Shown in pieces: positions 26,611 through 33,926 of a stretch of 37,977 nt of DNA. The first letter of the stretch is position 1. Every line of letters begins with the position of its first letter. The stretch is from positions 1 through 37,977 of the forward strand of contig CALMWS010000370.1 of NCBI GenBank assembly GCA_937870795.1. Reading direction: 5' to 3'. The notes below the pieces were generated by a model that did no database searches, was not told the origin of the DNA, and saw only the letters and a program-made list of their open reading frames with translations. Position numbers and translations under genes: made by a program. The stretch comes from an uncultured Bacteroidota bacterium (GTDB lineage: Bacteria; Bacteroidota; Bacteroidia; Chitinophagales; Saprospiraceae).

Positions 26611-26979
26611 CTATTGAACAGCGCCGTTTTTCACCCAACAAGTCAGTTGGTCAATCACATCCTGCTCAAGTTTGTCGGAACCCTGGGGCATGGGCTTGCA
26701 GTCGTGATAAATGGTACAAAGCGCATCGCCATTTACAAATTCATCTTTTACTTTTGAATAAGTACTCAAATCAATGCCTTCAGCTGCGGTCTTACTGTCG
26801 TGACAGCCACTGTATGCACAAGAACCATCTACGATGGACTTTACTGCCTTAGTATAGGTGTTTTGATCGGTACTGATGCCACTGCAATCTACATTGTCTG
26901 TGTAAGAGGAGGTGTTGTCTTTGTTGCAGGCTGCCATTAAAAGCCCCATGGTCAAAAGGGCAAAAAATCTTTTAGTCAT
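26611..26979 (-). CDS. Cytochrome c-like lipoprotein with a CX4CH haem motif
   Basis: Predicted lipoprotein of 122 residues; lipobox LMAAC at 15-18. Downstream lies GSCAYSGCHD (52-61), where C54 and C59-H60 form CX4CH instead of the CX2CH of ordinary c-type cytochromes. CKPMPQGSDKLEQDVIDQLTCWVKNGA follows at 94-120 and is the usual end of small Bacteroidota cytochromes of the Planctomycete-cytochrome type, where the Met in PMP would be the axial ligand. Extra Cys at 32, 88, 94 and 114 could form disulfides. Whether haem is bound is uncertain. The gene is alone, with 117 bp to bamD and 287 bp on the other side. Confidence 0.8.
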   Translation of the reverse strand: MTKRFFALLTMGLLMAACNKDNTSSYTDNVDCSGISTDQNTYTKAVKSIVDGSCAYSGCHDSKTAAEGIDLSTYSKVKDEFVNGDALCTIYHDCKPMPQGSDKLEQDVIDQLTCWVKNGAVQ

Positions 26980-27266
26980 TTGTAATTCAATTTTACGTGA
27001 TAAAGTTACTAATTCAACGACGTAAATTTTATTTTTTGTACTCTCGAAAACCTGAAACAGCCGTTTTATGTCCCCATTTGGATTTACTTTTTGAATGCAA
27101 TGCCGGTGTCTGATTTAGGCAGTTTCGTATGCTTCTATGGTACAGTGTATTAGCAAATTTACCTCATATTCAATTTTTTAAATTTAAGATCTTCGATTGT
27201 AAATGATTTGTTTTCACCATTGTTTTATTAAAAAGTATATTTGCATACATTTTACCTCTTTGTACT
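26980..27266. other. AT-rich divergent intergenic region
   Basis: No gene, RNA or repeat is seen in these 287 bases. They separate the divergent CX4CH lipoprotein and beta-helix genes. The right end carries the -7 box at 27236-27243. Confidence 0.6.
27236..27243 (+). promoter_or_regulatory. Candidate -7 box for the beta-helix gene
   Basis: TATATTTG, exact TANNTTTG, 23 nt before the ATG at 27267. A TTTG at 27207-27210 is 25 nt upstream, longer than the usual spacing, so the -33 assignment is weak. Confidence 0.5.
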
Positions 27267-28910
27267 ATGAACCGTCTATGTAATCATTGGTTTTTTACTG
27301 TTCTTTTTCTTTTATGCTCACCATCACTCAAGGGGGCCCAATGGTTTGTTTCTCTTTCCGGCAACAATGCAAATCCCGGCAGCATTTCTTTGCCATTTAG
27401 AGATGTTCAAAAGGGCTTGGATGTTATGGGGCCTGGAGATACCGTATGGGTCAGGGCAGGCGTATATACAGAAAAACTGGTATGGAAAACTTCGGGTTCA
27501 TCATCACACAAATCGCTGCTTTCCGCTTACAGCAATGAGACTGTGGTGTTGGATGGCTCCACTTCTTCCAATCTGGCCATGATTTACATTGATTCCAAAT
27601 CTTTTTTCACCATCCGTAAGTTGACCCTCACCAACAACTTCATGCAGGATGCAGAGGGCATTCACATCGTAGGCACCGCCCAGGACATTGCCATCGAATC
27701 ATGCAAAATCAACCACATCGGCTGGACCAGCAATGCCAACGCCGATCCCTACAGTGTTTCTCCCAGCGGCCAGTCGCACGGCATCATCATCAATGGGCGT
27801 ACCGTGCAGGGCATTTCAAACGTTGCCATCAGGCATTGCCATCTGAGTGATCTCATCACCGGCAACAGTGAAGCCCTCACCCTCGTGGGCAACGTCAATG
27901 GTTTTGATGTGAGCCACGATACCATCCACCATACCAAAAACATTGGCATCGTGGCCGCAGGACATTATGCCTGGGCCGTTGATCCGGGCGTGCCGGCTTC
28001 TCTCAACCAGGCTAGAAATGGAGTGATCAGTCATAACCTCGTATATGAAAACAGGCGATTCTCCAATGTAGATGCTCCCGCCGGTATTTATGTGGATGGT
28101 GGTAGAGACATCCAGGTCTTTGACAACGTGGTGTACAACAATGGAAATGGCTTGTCTTTGGGCTGTGAAAATGGGGGAGCATCTGTAGCAAGCTTTGTTT
28201 CCTTCTTCAACAACAGGGTGTATCAAAACGACAACCACGGCATTGTGTTTGGTGCCAATGCAGGACAGGTTAAAAAATGTATGCTGAGAAACAACACATT
28301 TTATCATAATGGTACCATTCAAAACTGGACAAGCGAGGTCTCGCTTCAAAAAACCGATAGCTGCCAGATTTTGCAAAACATCCTCCTTCCATTGTCAAAC
28401 CTTCATTATGCTGCTTCCATTTTTGGTTATACCACCACCCAATTGACCTTCGACAATAATCTCGCATATCGTTATACCGGTTACCAGGGCGACCTTATTT
28501 ACACAGGCAGCCCTACGCAATTTACAGCTGTCAACACCCTGATAACAGATCCTCAAATGGTCAATCCGGGTACCTTTGATTTTGGCTTGCTCGATGCCTC
28601 TCCGTGTATCAATGCAGGGCTTGCAGTCTACGGCATCCCTGCACAAACCGATGCCCTGGACAATGCCAGGCTGGTCAATGGCAATATCGACCTCGGTGCC
28701 CTCGAAAATACAGATGGAGGCTGCCCTTCTGTCCACACCGTTGGCAGTGGGCAATTGTTGGATGGCATTTTTACGGCTTCACAAAAAGTAATTTTTGCTT
28801 CCAATGCATCCCCGGTTGCACCCATGGTGGTCAAGTGCCCCAATGTACAAGTCAACAGCCCCCTTACCCTGCACACACTTTTATCGGTTCAGAACACCGG
28901 CTGCAACTAA
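27267..28910 (+). CDS. Secreted right-handed parallel beta-helix protein
   Basis: Exported protein of 547 residues, signal peptide ending near residue 23 (SLKGA). It opens with WFVSLSGNNANPGSISLPFRDVQKGLDVMGPGDTVWVRAGVYTE, the DUF1565-type entry to a beta-helix fold. Coils of the NNR/N-x-x-Y type follow through about residue 470 (for example NGISHNLVYENR and FFNNRVYQNDNHGIVFG), and it ends the helix with SPCINAGL and GNIDLGALEN, common in Bacteroidota beta-helix proteins. The last about 60 residues (DGIFTASQKVIFASNAS to the end) resemble a short coathanger-type module. Related folds are polysaccharide lyases or carbohydrate-binding proteins, but no catalytic residues can be named. It converges on the M14 gene with 16 bp between stops. 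Confidence 0.85.
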   Translation: MNRLCNHWFFTVLFLLCSPSLKGAQWFVSLSGNNANPGSISLPFRDVQKGLDVMGPGDTVWVRAGVYTEKLVWKTSGSSSHKSLLSAYSNETVVLDGSTSSNLAMIYIDSKSFFTIRKLTLTNNFMQDAEGIHIVGTAQDIAIESCKINHIGWTSNANADPYSVSPSGQSHGIIINGRTVQGISNVAIRHCHLSDLITGNSEALTLVGNVNGFDVSHDTIHHTKNIGIVAAGHYAWAVDPGVPASLNQARNGVISHNLVYENRRFSNVDAPAGIYVDGGRDIQVFDNVVYNNGNGLSLGCENGGASVASFVSFFNNRVYQNDNHGIVFGANAGQVKKCMLRNNTFYHNGTIQNWTSEVSLQKTDSCQILQNILLPLSNLHYAASIFGYTTTQLTFDNNLAYRYTGYQGDLIYTGSPTQFTAVNTLITDPQMVNPGTFDFGLLDASPCINAGLAVYGIPAQTDALDNARLVNGNIDLGALENTDGGCPSVHTVGSGQLLDGIFTASQKVIFASNASPVAPMVVKCPNVQVNSPLTLHTLLSVQNTGCN

Positions 28911-28926
28911 GTGATCATGGTTGCTC

Positions 28927-31536
28927 TTAATTTTTTTCCACACTGGCCTTGTCTATGGTGTGTCCAAAAAACAAGGCATTGGCAAAGACCCTGAAGCCAC
29001 CCCACCAATAACCCCTGAAAAGCAGGTTGTCTGCAAAACAAATGATGGTGCCATTGCCCTGACCAAAGACGGCTGCTGCAGGACTGGACTTGATTTTTTC
29101 TTCCAGGCCTTTAGGACAATAACCCGACAGCAAAGGCGACGTTTCTGTATAACGGATGGGTATAGCAAAGGTGTTTTCTGTGCCCTTGAAAATTTCTGTG
29201 TCTTGTTTGAATAAGGCCAGCTGCGCATCCGGCAGTCCATAACACAACGGATGGCTCAGATCTGCTGTAGCGTTAAAGATGGCTCCGGCCAATACCCTGG
29301 CTCCATTGATTTCGCCAAGTTGTGCATAGGGCATGTCTTGTACCTTGGGCTTGTCGGCTTCAACGGTATTCCACTTGATCCAGTTTTTATTTTTTAGAAA
29401 TTCTATGGCCTTACCCATGGCTATGATTCGCCCTCCCTTTTTTACAAAGTCCTCCATTTTTTTTACAGCATTGTCCTGCAAGTCACTGTAGCTACCATCA
29501 ACCAGCACCAGCGTATTGTATTTTTCGAAATTGACCTTGCCTACATCTTTTTTATCTACCATGGTCGTGGCTATGCCCAGGCGCTGGTCCATGTAATGCC
29601 ACAATTCTCCGGCATCGTACGCAGAAATGCCCTGACCCACCAGTGTGATGACCTTGGGCTGCTCTGCATTGCGGAGTGATGGGTGACCCGCCGATAGGCC
29701 ATCTTGTTGCATGCCATCCATTATGCTTTCCACATTTACCATGTTTTTTGTTGCCAGGGCCTGGATGATTTGGCTCAGGCCTTTTTTGTCTTTGTTTTGG
29801 CCACCGGTAGGTATCAGCAGAGAACCGGCGCCCAGGTACACGCTGCCTCCTTTGCCTGAATATGAAGCGGGCTTAGTCAATACCCTCACGTTAATTTTTT
29901 TCTGTAGAAGTTGATACAAAAATGCGGGGGCATGGGCTTGCTGCCATTCTACAGCATAAGCCACAGCATTTTCTTCACATTGACTTTGAACCGCATCAGT
30001 GGGGCTCATTGACAGCAGTGTGGCGTGCTGGCTGCATTGTAGAGTTTGCTCTTTATTTAATGCGGCATATTTTACATCATAGGCCAGTGGTAGTGTCCAC
30101 GCAGATACATCATAAAAAATACTATCTTGAAAAGTCGTGACTTTTTCAAAAAGGGTCTTGATGAGCTTGCCTTGTTTTTGCCGTATGGGTACCATATAAC
30201 TGAGGCCTTTTTCATAGTGCTGACCGCCTGTGTCAAAATCCCGGTTAATGGTGTACACATCAATTTGATGCGCCCTCAGCAGATCGATCATTTGCACACA
30301 CTTTTGTACATCAGCATCGCTAAAAAGATAGGCTTGTGTGCTTTCTTTTGCCATTTCGCCGGCCAGGTCTGTATAAAATTGTTTTTTGTATGCGTGTAAT
30401 TTTTCCTTCATTGTCAGACACGCTTTTTGAGTAGAAAGCGACGTCACCACCTGATTGCGGATGGTAAAGGGAAACGACAATGGCCCGTTGGCACTTTCCT
30501 GCAAATGCCCTCTGGATGAAGCCTGCTCAAACAAGATACCTATAGCACCATGGATGTCTGGGTACGTGGACCCCTTGCCGTAATAAAAATCATCATAGCC
30601 TTCTTTGCTGTAATACAATGAGCCAATGGAATCCAGCGCGCGGGCGTGGTAATTGGCAATCAACCCCGTTAATTCCTGATTGGCAGCCGGGGTGAGGGCA
30701 TTGGTCCTCGAAGGCACGCCGGGCTGAAAAAAGAAGGTGGCATTGGTGCCCATCTCGTGGTGATCGGTGAGCACATTGGGCTTCCAGTCGTGAAATTGTT
30801 TGACCCTGGCCCTGGACTCTGGCTGTACCAACAGCAGCCAGTCGCGGTTGAGGTCAAACCAGTAGTGGTTGGTTCTGCCTCCCGGCCATACTTCATTGAA
30901 TTCCCGGCTGGCACCATCTGTGACCAGGTTTTTTCCTCTATGACTGTTGACCCAAGCCGAAAATCTCTGCATGCCATCAGGGTTGTAACAGGGATCCAGA
31001 AGGATGTAACATTTTTCTAAGGTGGCGGCGACCATCTCACTTTCTCCTGCAGCAAGGTAGTAGGCTACCAGCATGGCAGCATTTACACCACTGGCCTCAT
31101 TGCCGTGGATGGTATAGCCCTGGTATAAAATCAGGGGCAGTTGTGAATGGTCTGCCTGGGCTTTGGTCACATCCGTTTGATCTGCACTCATCTGTTGAAT
31201 CTGATCTTTTTTCGCGAGATTAGATGGACTGCTGATGTGCAGGGTGATGAGGGGCCGATTTTCATGGGTCCTTCCATATTCTGTATAATCTACCCTGTCA
31301 GATTCAGCGGCCAGCAATTTCAGGTAGCCTACCAATTGGTCATGACTCACATGCCATTCTCCTACCTGATATCCCAACCAGGCTTCAGGACTGGTAATGG
31401 CAGCATTGTATTTGATGTTGGGAAGGTAATAGGAGATGTCCTTTTTGAGCGAGCCGTCATTGGCCTGGGCCATCAGGAAATTGCACATTAAGACAAAGGA
31501 CAACAGGCTAGTGGTTTTTAATTTTTTAATCTTCAT
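28927..31536 (-). CDS. Exported M14 family zinc carboxypeptidase with C-terminal GATase-like domain
   Basis: Predicted metallocarboxypeptidase, 869 residues from ATG 31536; a frame extended to an ATG at 31560 adds eight residues before a good signal peptide (KIKKLKTTSLLSFVLMCNFLMA) and is less likely. The M14 metal site is H144-x-x-E147 in YTIHGNEASG, with the third ligand in TDHHEMGTN (258-265), and the catalytic Glu is probably E337 in GILFEQASSRG. DPCYNPDG and DLNRDW are also typical. The last about 230 residues resemble a class I GATase-like fold (EKYNTLVLVDGSY, VKKGGRIIAMG), ending FRGYWWGGFRVFANALFFG. Size and layout match the large Bacteroidota M14 proteins. Confidence 0.92.
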   Translation of the reverse strand: MKIKKLKTTSLLSFVLMCNFLMAQANDGSLKKDISYYLPNIKYNAAITSPEAWLGYQVGEWHVSHDQLVGYLKLLAAESDRVDYTEYGRTHENRPLITLHISSPSNLAKKDQIQQMSADQTDVTKAQADHSQLPLILYQGYTIHGNEASGVNAAMLVAYYLAAGESEMVAATLEKCYILLDPCYNPDGMQRFSAWVNSHRGKNLVTDGASREFNEVWPGGRTNHYWFDLNRDWLLLVQPESRARVKQFHDWKPNVLTDHHEMGTNATFFFQPGVPSRTNALTPAANQELTGLIANYHARALDSIGSLYYSKEGYDDFYYGKGSTYPDIHGAIGILFEQASSRGHLQESANGPLSFPFTIRNQVVTSLSTQKACLTMKEKLHAYKKQFYTDLAGEMAKESTQAYLFSDADVQKCVQMIDLLRAHQIDVYTINRDFDTGGQHYEKGLSYMVPIRQKQGKLIKTLFEKVTTFQDSIFYDVSAWTLPLAYDVKYAALNKEQTLQCSQHATLLSMSPTDAVQSQCEENAVAYAVEWQQAHAPAFLYQLLQKKINVRVLTKPASYSGKGGSVYLGAGSLLIPTGGQNKDKKGLSQIIQALATKNMVNVESIMDGMQQDGLSAGHPSLRNAEQPKVITLVGQGISAYDAGELWHYMDQRLGIATTMVDKKDVGKVNFEKYNTLVLVDGSYSDLQDNAVKKMEDFVKKGGRIIAMGKAIEFLKNKNWIKWNTVEADKPKVQDMPYAQLGEINGARVLAGAIFNATADLSHPLCYGLPDAQLALFKQDTEIFKGTENTFAIPIRYTETSPLLSGYCPKGLEEKIKSSPAAAVFGQGNGTIICFADNLLFRGYWWGGFRVFANALFFGHTIDKASVEKN

Positions 31537-31847
31537 TTTGGTACGACTTTCATTCACCATTGGCGAAAATAGGATTTTCAGTGGTTATGTCACCCTGAAT
31601 TGACCATGGTGCAGTTCTTTGCTGTCATTTATATGAGAATAAATTGAAACGAGCCTCGATATCGCCAAACATTTAAATCCTTTGTAACCAGGGTCTAAAT
31701 GATTGTAACATATAATTTATTGTAAATTGTATGTATCTGATATACAGTTAATAATAATTTTAACACTTCTTTAATTTACTTTTTCACCGATCTTGTAACT
31801 TTTTCGCACGAAATTTGTCTTGTTAAAACAAATCATAAAAAGTAAAA
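31537..31847. other. AT-rich divergent intergenic region with three TTGTAAC repeats
   Basis: No gene or RNA structure is seen in these 311 bases between the M14 and DUF1573 genes. The heptamer TTGTAAC occurs at 31682-31688, 31703-31709 and 31793-31799, with the first two exactly 21 bp apart. A degenerate -7 box GAAATTTG lies at 31810-31817, about 30 nt before the DUF1573 start. Confidence 0.5.
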
Positions 31848-32270
31848 ATGTCAACTTTCAGAATTCTTGTATTCGCACTCTTTACCCTTGTTGGTTTTCA
31901 GCTATCGGCACAAAAGACCCCTGTGAAACCCAAAAAACAAGGTGTCCACATGACTTTTGAAAAAGAAACCGTCGAACTCGGCAGGATGAAAAAAGGGGAT
32001 AAACGCACCTTCGACTATGTATTTACCAACACAGGTACAGAAGTCATAGAAATTGAAATCGTTTCAGGCTGCGATTGTACCACTCTCGACTGGACGCGTA
32101 AGCCCATCAAACCGGGAGAAAAAGGTAAAGTAAACGTCATCTTTGACTCCAAAGAAAAAGAGATGACCGAAAAATCGGTTGATGTTGATATCTACCTCAA
32201 AAACAAAGACCCCAAGACCAATTCACAAATCCTGAAAATCCTGAACTATACCTTTGAATTGTATAAATAG
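31848..32270 (+). CDS. DUF1573 domain-containing exported protein
   Basis: Exported protein of 140 residues with signal peptide cleaved near residue 21 (FQLSAQ). The remainder is a single Ig-like DUF1573 domain: MTFEKETVELGRMKKGDKRTFDYVFTNTGTE and SGCDCTTLDWTRKPIKPGEKG, with C75 and C77 as in the family's C-x-C, then KVNVIFDSKEK. DUF1573 proteins are abundant in Bacteroidota and have no firmly established role. It is monocistronic and followed by a strong terminator, 22 bp past its stop. Confidence 0.9.
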   Translation: MSTFRILVFALFTLVGFQLSAQKTPVKPKKQGVHMTFEKETVELGRMKKGDKRTFDYVFTNTGTEVIEIEIVSGCDCTTLDWTRKPIKPGEKGKVNVIFDSKEKEMTEKSVDVDIYLKNKDPKTNSQILKILNYTFELYK

Positions 32271-32291
32271 GTGATGACTATTTGATAGGAT

Positions 32292-32316
32292 AAAAAGGGG
32301 GCAATGCCCCCTTTTT
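32292..32316 (+). terminator. Intrinsic terminator of the DUF1573 gene
   Basis: AAAAAGGGGGC (32292-32302), loop AAT, GCCCCCTTTTT (32306-32316), followed by more T. It cleanly separates this gene from the copper-type locus that begins with the palindrome at 32333. Confidence 0.9.
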
Positions 32317-32332
32317 TATTTCGTCACCCAAC

Positions 32333-32352
32333 TTTATGACTGATGTCATAAA
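32333..32352. promoter_or_regulatory. Perfect 8+8 bp palindrome, candidate operator
   Basis: TTTATGAC-TGAT-GTCATAAA, a perfect inverted repeat with a 4-nt spacer. Its centre is about 43 bp before the transcription start estimated from the TACCTTTG box at 32372-32379, close to where a class II Crp/Fnr-type activator would bind. The size and layout fit a helix-turn-helix dimer. The regulator is not in the window. Confidence 0.7.
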
Positions 32353-32371
32353 ATTCTCCGTTTTGTTTTCC

Positions 32372-32379
32372 TACCTTTG
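32372..32379 (+). promoter_or_regulatory. -7 box of the copper-type locus
   Basis: TACCTTTG, exact TANNTTTG, only 7 nt before the ATG at 32387. Transcription would start at or near the ATG, implying a leaderless or almost leaderless message. No -33 TTG is found, consistent with activator dependence through the palindrome at 32333-32352. Confidence 0.55.
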
Positions 32380-32386
32380 CCTCGCT

Positions 32387-32779
32387 ATGCAGTTTCGCAA
32401 AGTCATATCATGGACTATGATCACATTGGTCACCTTCCTTTGCTTTAAGGATTGGATCACCGTTGTGCAATTTAAAGCCAACAGAAGTTATGTAGAACGT
32501 TATCTCTGCGTCAACCGCAACAACCCTTCCATGAAATGTAACGGCAAGTGTTTTCTAATGAAAAAACTCAAGGCCGGCCACAAACAAAACAATCAAAATC
32601 TTCCCCAAAACCAGGAGGAATGGCGCTCGGTTTATTATACCATCACAGAAGTGCCTGCTCTTTCTTTCCAGGACAGACCAAAGCCACTGAAATCAAAAAA
32701 CAATCATGTGGTCTTTGCCTCTAAATACCAAACCTGGTTATCTCTTTCTTCTCCACCTCCGGAGTATTCAGTGGGCTAA
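32387..32779 (+). CDS. Small membrane protein with a Cys-rich CNGKC motif
   Basis: Protein of 130 residues. One N-terminal membrane helix (about 8-28) precedes CVNRNNPSMKCNGKCFLMKKL, where C41, C51 and C55 form C-x9-C-NGK-C. I recall a recurrent uncharacterised Bacteroidota family with this pattern, C-x-N-x(5-7)-C-x-G-K-C-x-L. Met49, Met58 and the three Cys could bind a soft metal such as Cu(I), which is inference. An in-frame ATG at 32336 would add 17 residues but sits in the palindrome and before the -7 box, so I start at 32387. A beta-barrel gene follows after 42 bp, then MbnP- and MbnH-like genes. Confidence 0.8.
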   Translation: MQFRKVISWTMITLVTFLCFKDWITVVQFKANRSYVERYLCVNRNNPSMKCNGKCFLMKKLKAGHKQNNQNLPQNQEEWRSVYYTITEVPALSFQDRPKPLKSKNNHVVFASKYQTWLSLSSPPPEYSVG

Positions 32780-32821
32780 TTTTTTAGGTAACCACCTTAT
32801 TAACCTTCACTGAAATTTATT

Positions 32822-33715
32822 ATGGCAAACAAATTTATTTTGTGTTTGCTGTTAATGATGTTTGGGTCACCCATGGTAAAAGCTTGTGACGCATGCGGAT
32901 GCAGCATCGGCAATACCGGCAATGGCCTTACCACCGTCTTTAAAAAGAACTTTTTTAGTCTGGGCTATTTTGGATACAGCTTCAATGGCGCTCTCAACCA
33001 AACTTTGGCCACTAAAGACGGACATTACAGCATCACCGCTTCTGCCAGGATGAGTCTGGCGCAAAATTGGTACATGGTGGCTTCCGTGCCTTTTAAGTGG
33101 AATGTAAGAGCTGCCCTCGTCAGCCATTATCGTTTGCAGGGCGTGGGCGACATTCAACTGGCAGTGCACCGCGTAGTGATGAACCGCGCTATTGGGGCAT
33201 CTTCTTTGTACCTCGATGGAGGGCTCGCGCTTAAGATGCCGGTTGCCAATTTTAATCCCGTATTGGAGGATGGCAATTTACCCGTCAATTTTAATGTGGG
33301 CACAGGTACATGGTCACCCCAACTCAGACTCAATGCGGTTTACAATTACAAGCAGCTGGGTTTGTTGGTGTCGCCTTCCTTCCAATGGAGTCCCAAAAAC
33401 AGCAAGTCTTACCAGTTTGGCACACAGTTGGCAGTGCAGGCCGTGGCCTTTTATCAGCTGAAAGCAGGCGCTACATTGAGTATTACACCTTATGGTGGTT
33501 TTTATACCGAAAAAATTGGCAGGGACATCAATGCCAGCGGCAAGTACGAACACGGAACCGGGGCTACCGGAAGTTATACAATTTTTGGCCTCAACGTTAA
33601 ATGGAAAAATTTTGTCTTCGATGTGTCCACCCTTTCACCCCTCCAATCTACCTACGCCGGTGGTGAGGTAAAGGCAGGGAGCAGGTGGTCCGTACAAACT
33701 ACTTATTTATTTTAA
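32822..33715 (+). CDS. Outer membrane beta-barrel protein with N-terminal CDACGC motif
   Basis: Exported protein of 297 residues. The signal peptide (ANKFILCLLLMMFGSPMVKA) is followed at once by CDACGC, with Cys 22, 25 and 27 at the mature N terminus. The rest alternates amphipathic strands (for example ITASARMSLAQNWYMVASVPF, GASSLYLDGGLALKMPV) and ends in an aromatic residue (SVQTTYLF), typical of an outer membrane barrel. Homologues opening with CDxCGC are known to me as uncharacterised Bacteroidota barrels often beside MbnP-type genes. The three Cys suggest metal or thiol chemistry at the periplasmic N terminus. A 188-bp inverted repeat lies between this gene and the MbnP-like gene. Confidence 0.78.
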   Translation: MANKFILCLLLMMFGSPMVKACDACGCSIGNTGNGLTTVFKKNFFSLGYFGYSFNGALNQTLATKDGHYSITASARMSLAQNWYMVASVPFKWNVRAALVSHYRLQGVGDIQLAVHRVVMNRAIGASSLYLDGGLALKMPVANFNPVLEDGNLPVNFNVGTGTWSPQLRLNAVYNYKQLGLLVSPSFQWSPKNSKSYQFGTQLAVQAVAFYQLKAGATLSITPYGGFYTEKIGRDINASGKYEHGTGATGSYTIFGLNVKWKNFVFDVSTLSPLQSTYAGGEVKAGSRWSVQTTYLF

Positions 33716-33716
33716 C

Positions 33717-33904
33717 GTAACTATTCAGGTGGCTGCTTTCAGATTAAAAAAAACAGGCAATTTTGAGTCAGATGAGGCTTGCTTCGGCAAGCTCAGCACA
33801 TGGCATTTTGAGGAATCATAGCAGCGCTATGGTGACGAAAATAGCCGAAATATCACTCAAAATTGTCATTTTTTAATCGAAATTGAGTACACCTGAATAG
33901 TTAC
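33717..33904. repeat. 188-bp nested inverted-repeat element (MITE/REP-like)
   Basis: Terminal arms GTAACTATTCAGGTG (33717-33731) and CACCTGAATAGTTAC (33890-33904) are perfect over 15 bp. Inside are two more perfect pairs: GATTAAAAAA (33742-33751) with TTTTTTAATC (33869-33878), and CAATTTTGAGT (33758-33768) with ACTCAAAATTG (33855-33865). The centre has a hairpin with TTCG loop (33774-33794, one bulged G) and another, CATAGC-agc-GCTATG (33817-33831). No coding frame and no clear target duplication. It sits between the barrel and MbnP-like genes. Confidence 0.75.
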
Positions 33905-33926
33905 ATCATAACTAAAAATTGAAAAA

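Noticed and set aside
27816-28376. A 186-codon minus-strand open frame opposite the beta-helix gene
   Set aside because: It mirrors the codon pattern of the beta-helix gene and has no recognisable domain.
32336-32386. An upstream in-frame ATG extending the CNGKC protein by 17 residues
   Set aside because: It overlaps the palindrome and precedes the -7 box, so it would not be on the predicted message.
33716-33926. A possible hidden methanobactin-like precursor peptide before the MbnP-like gene
   Set aside because: The interval is filled by the inverted-repeat element and I find no short frame with a Cys-containing core.
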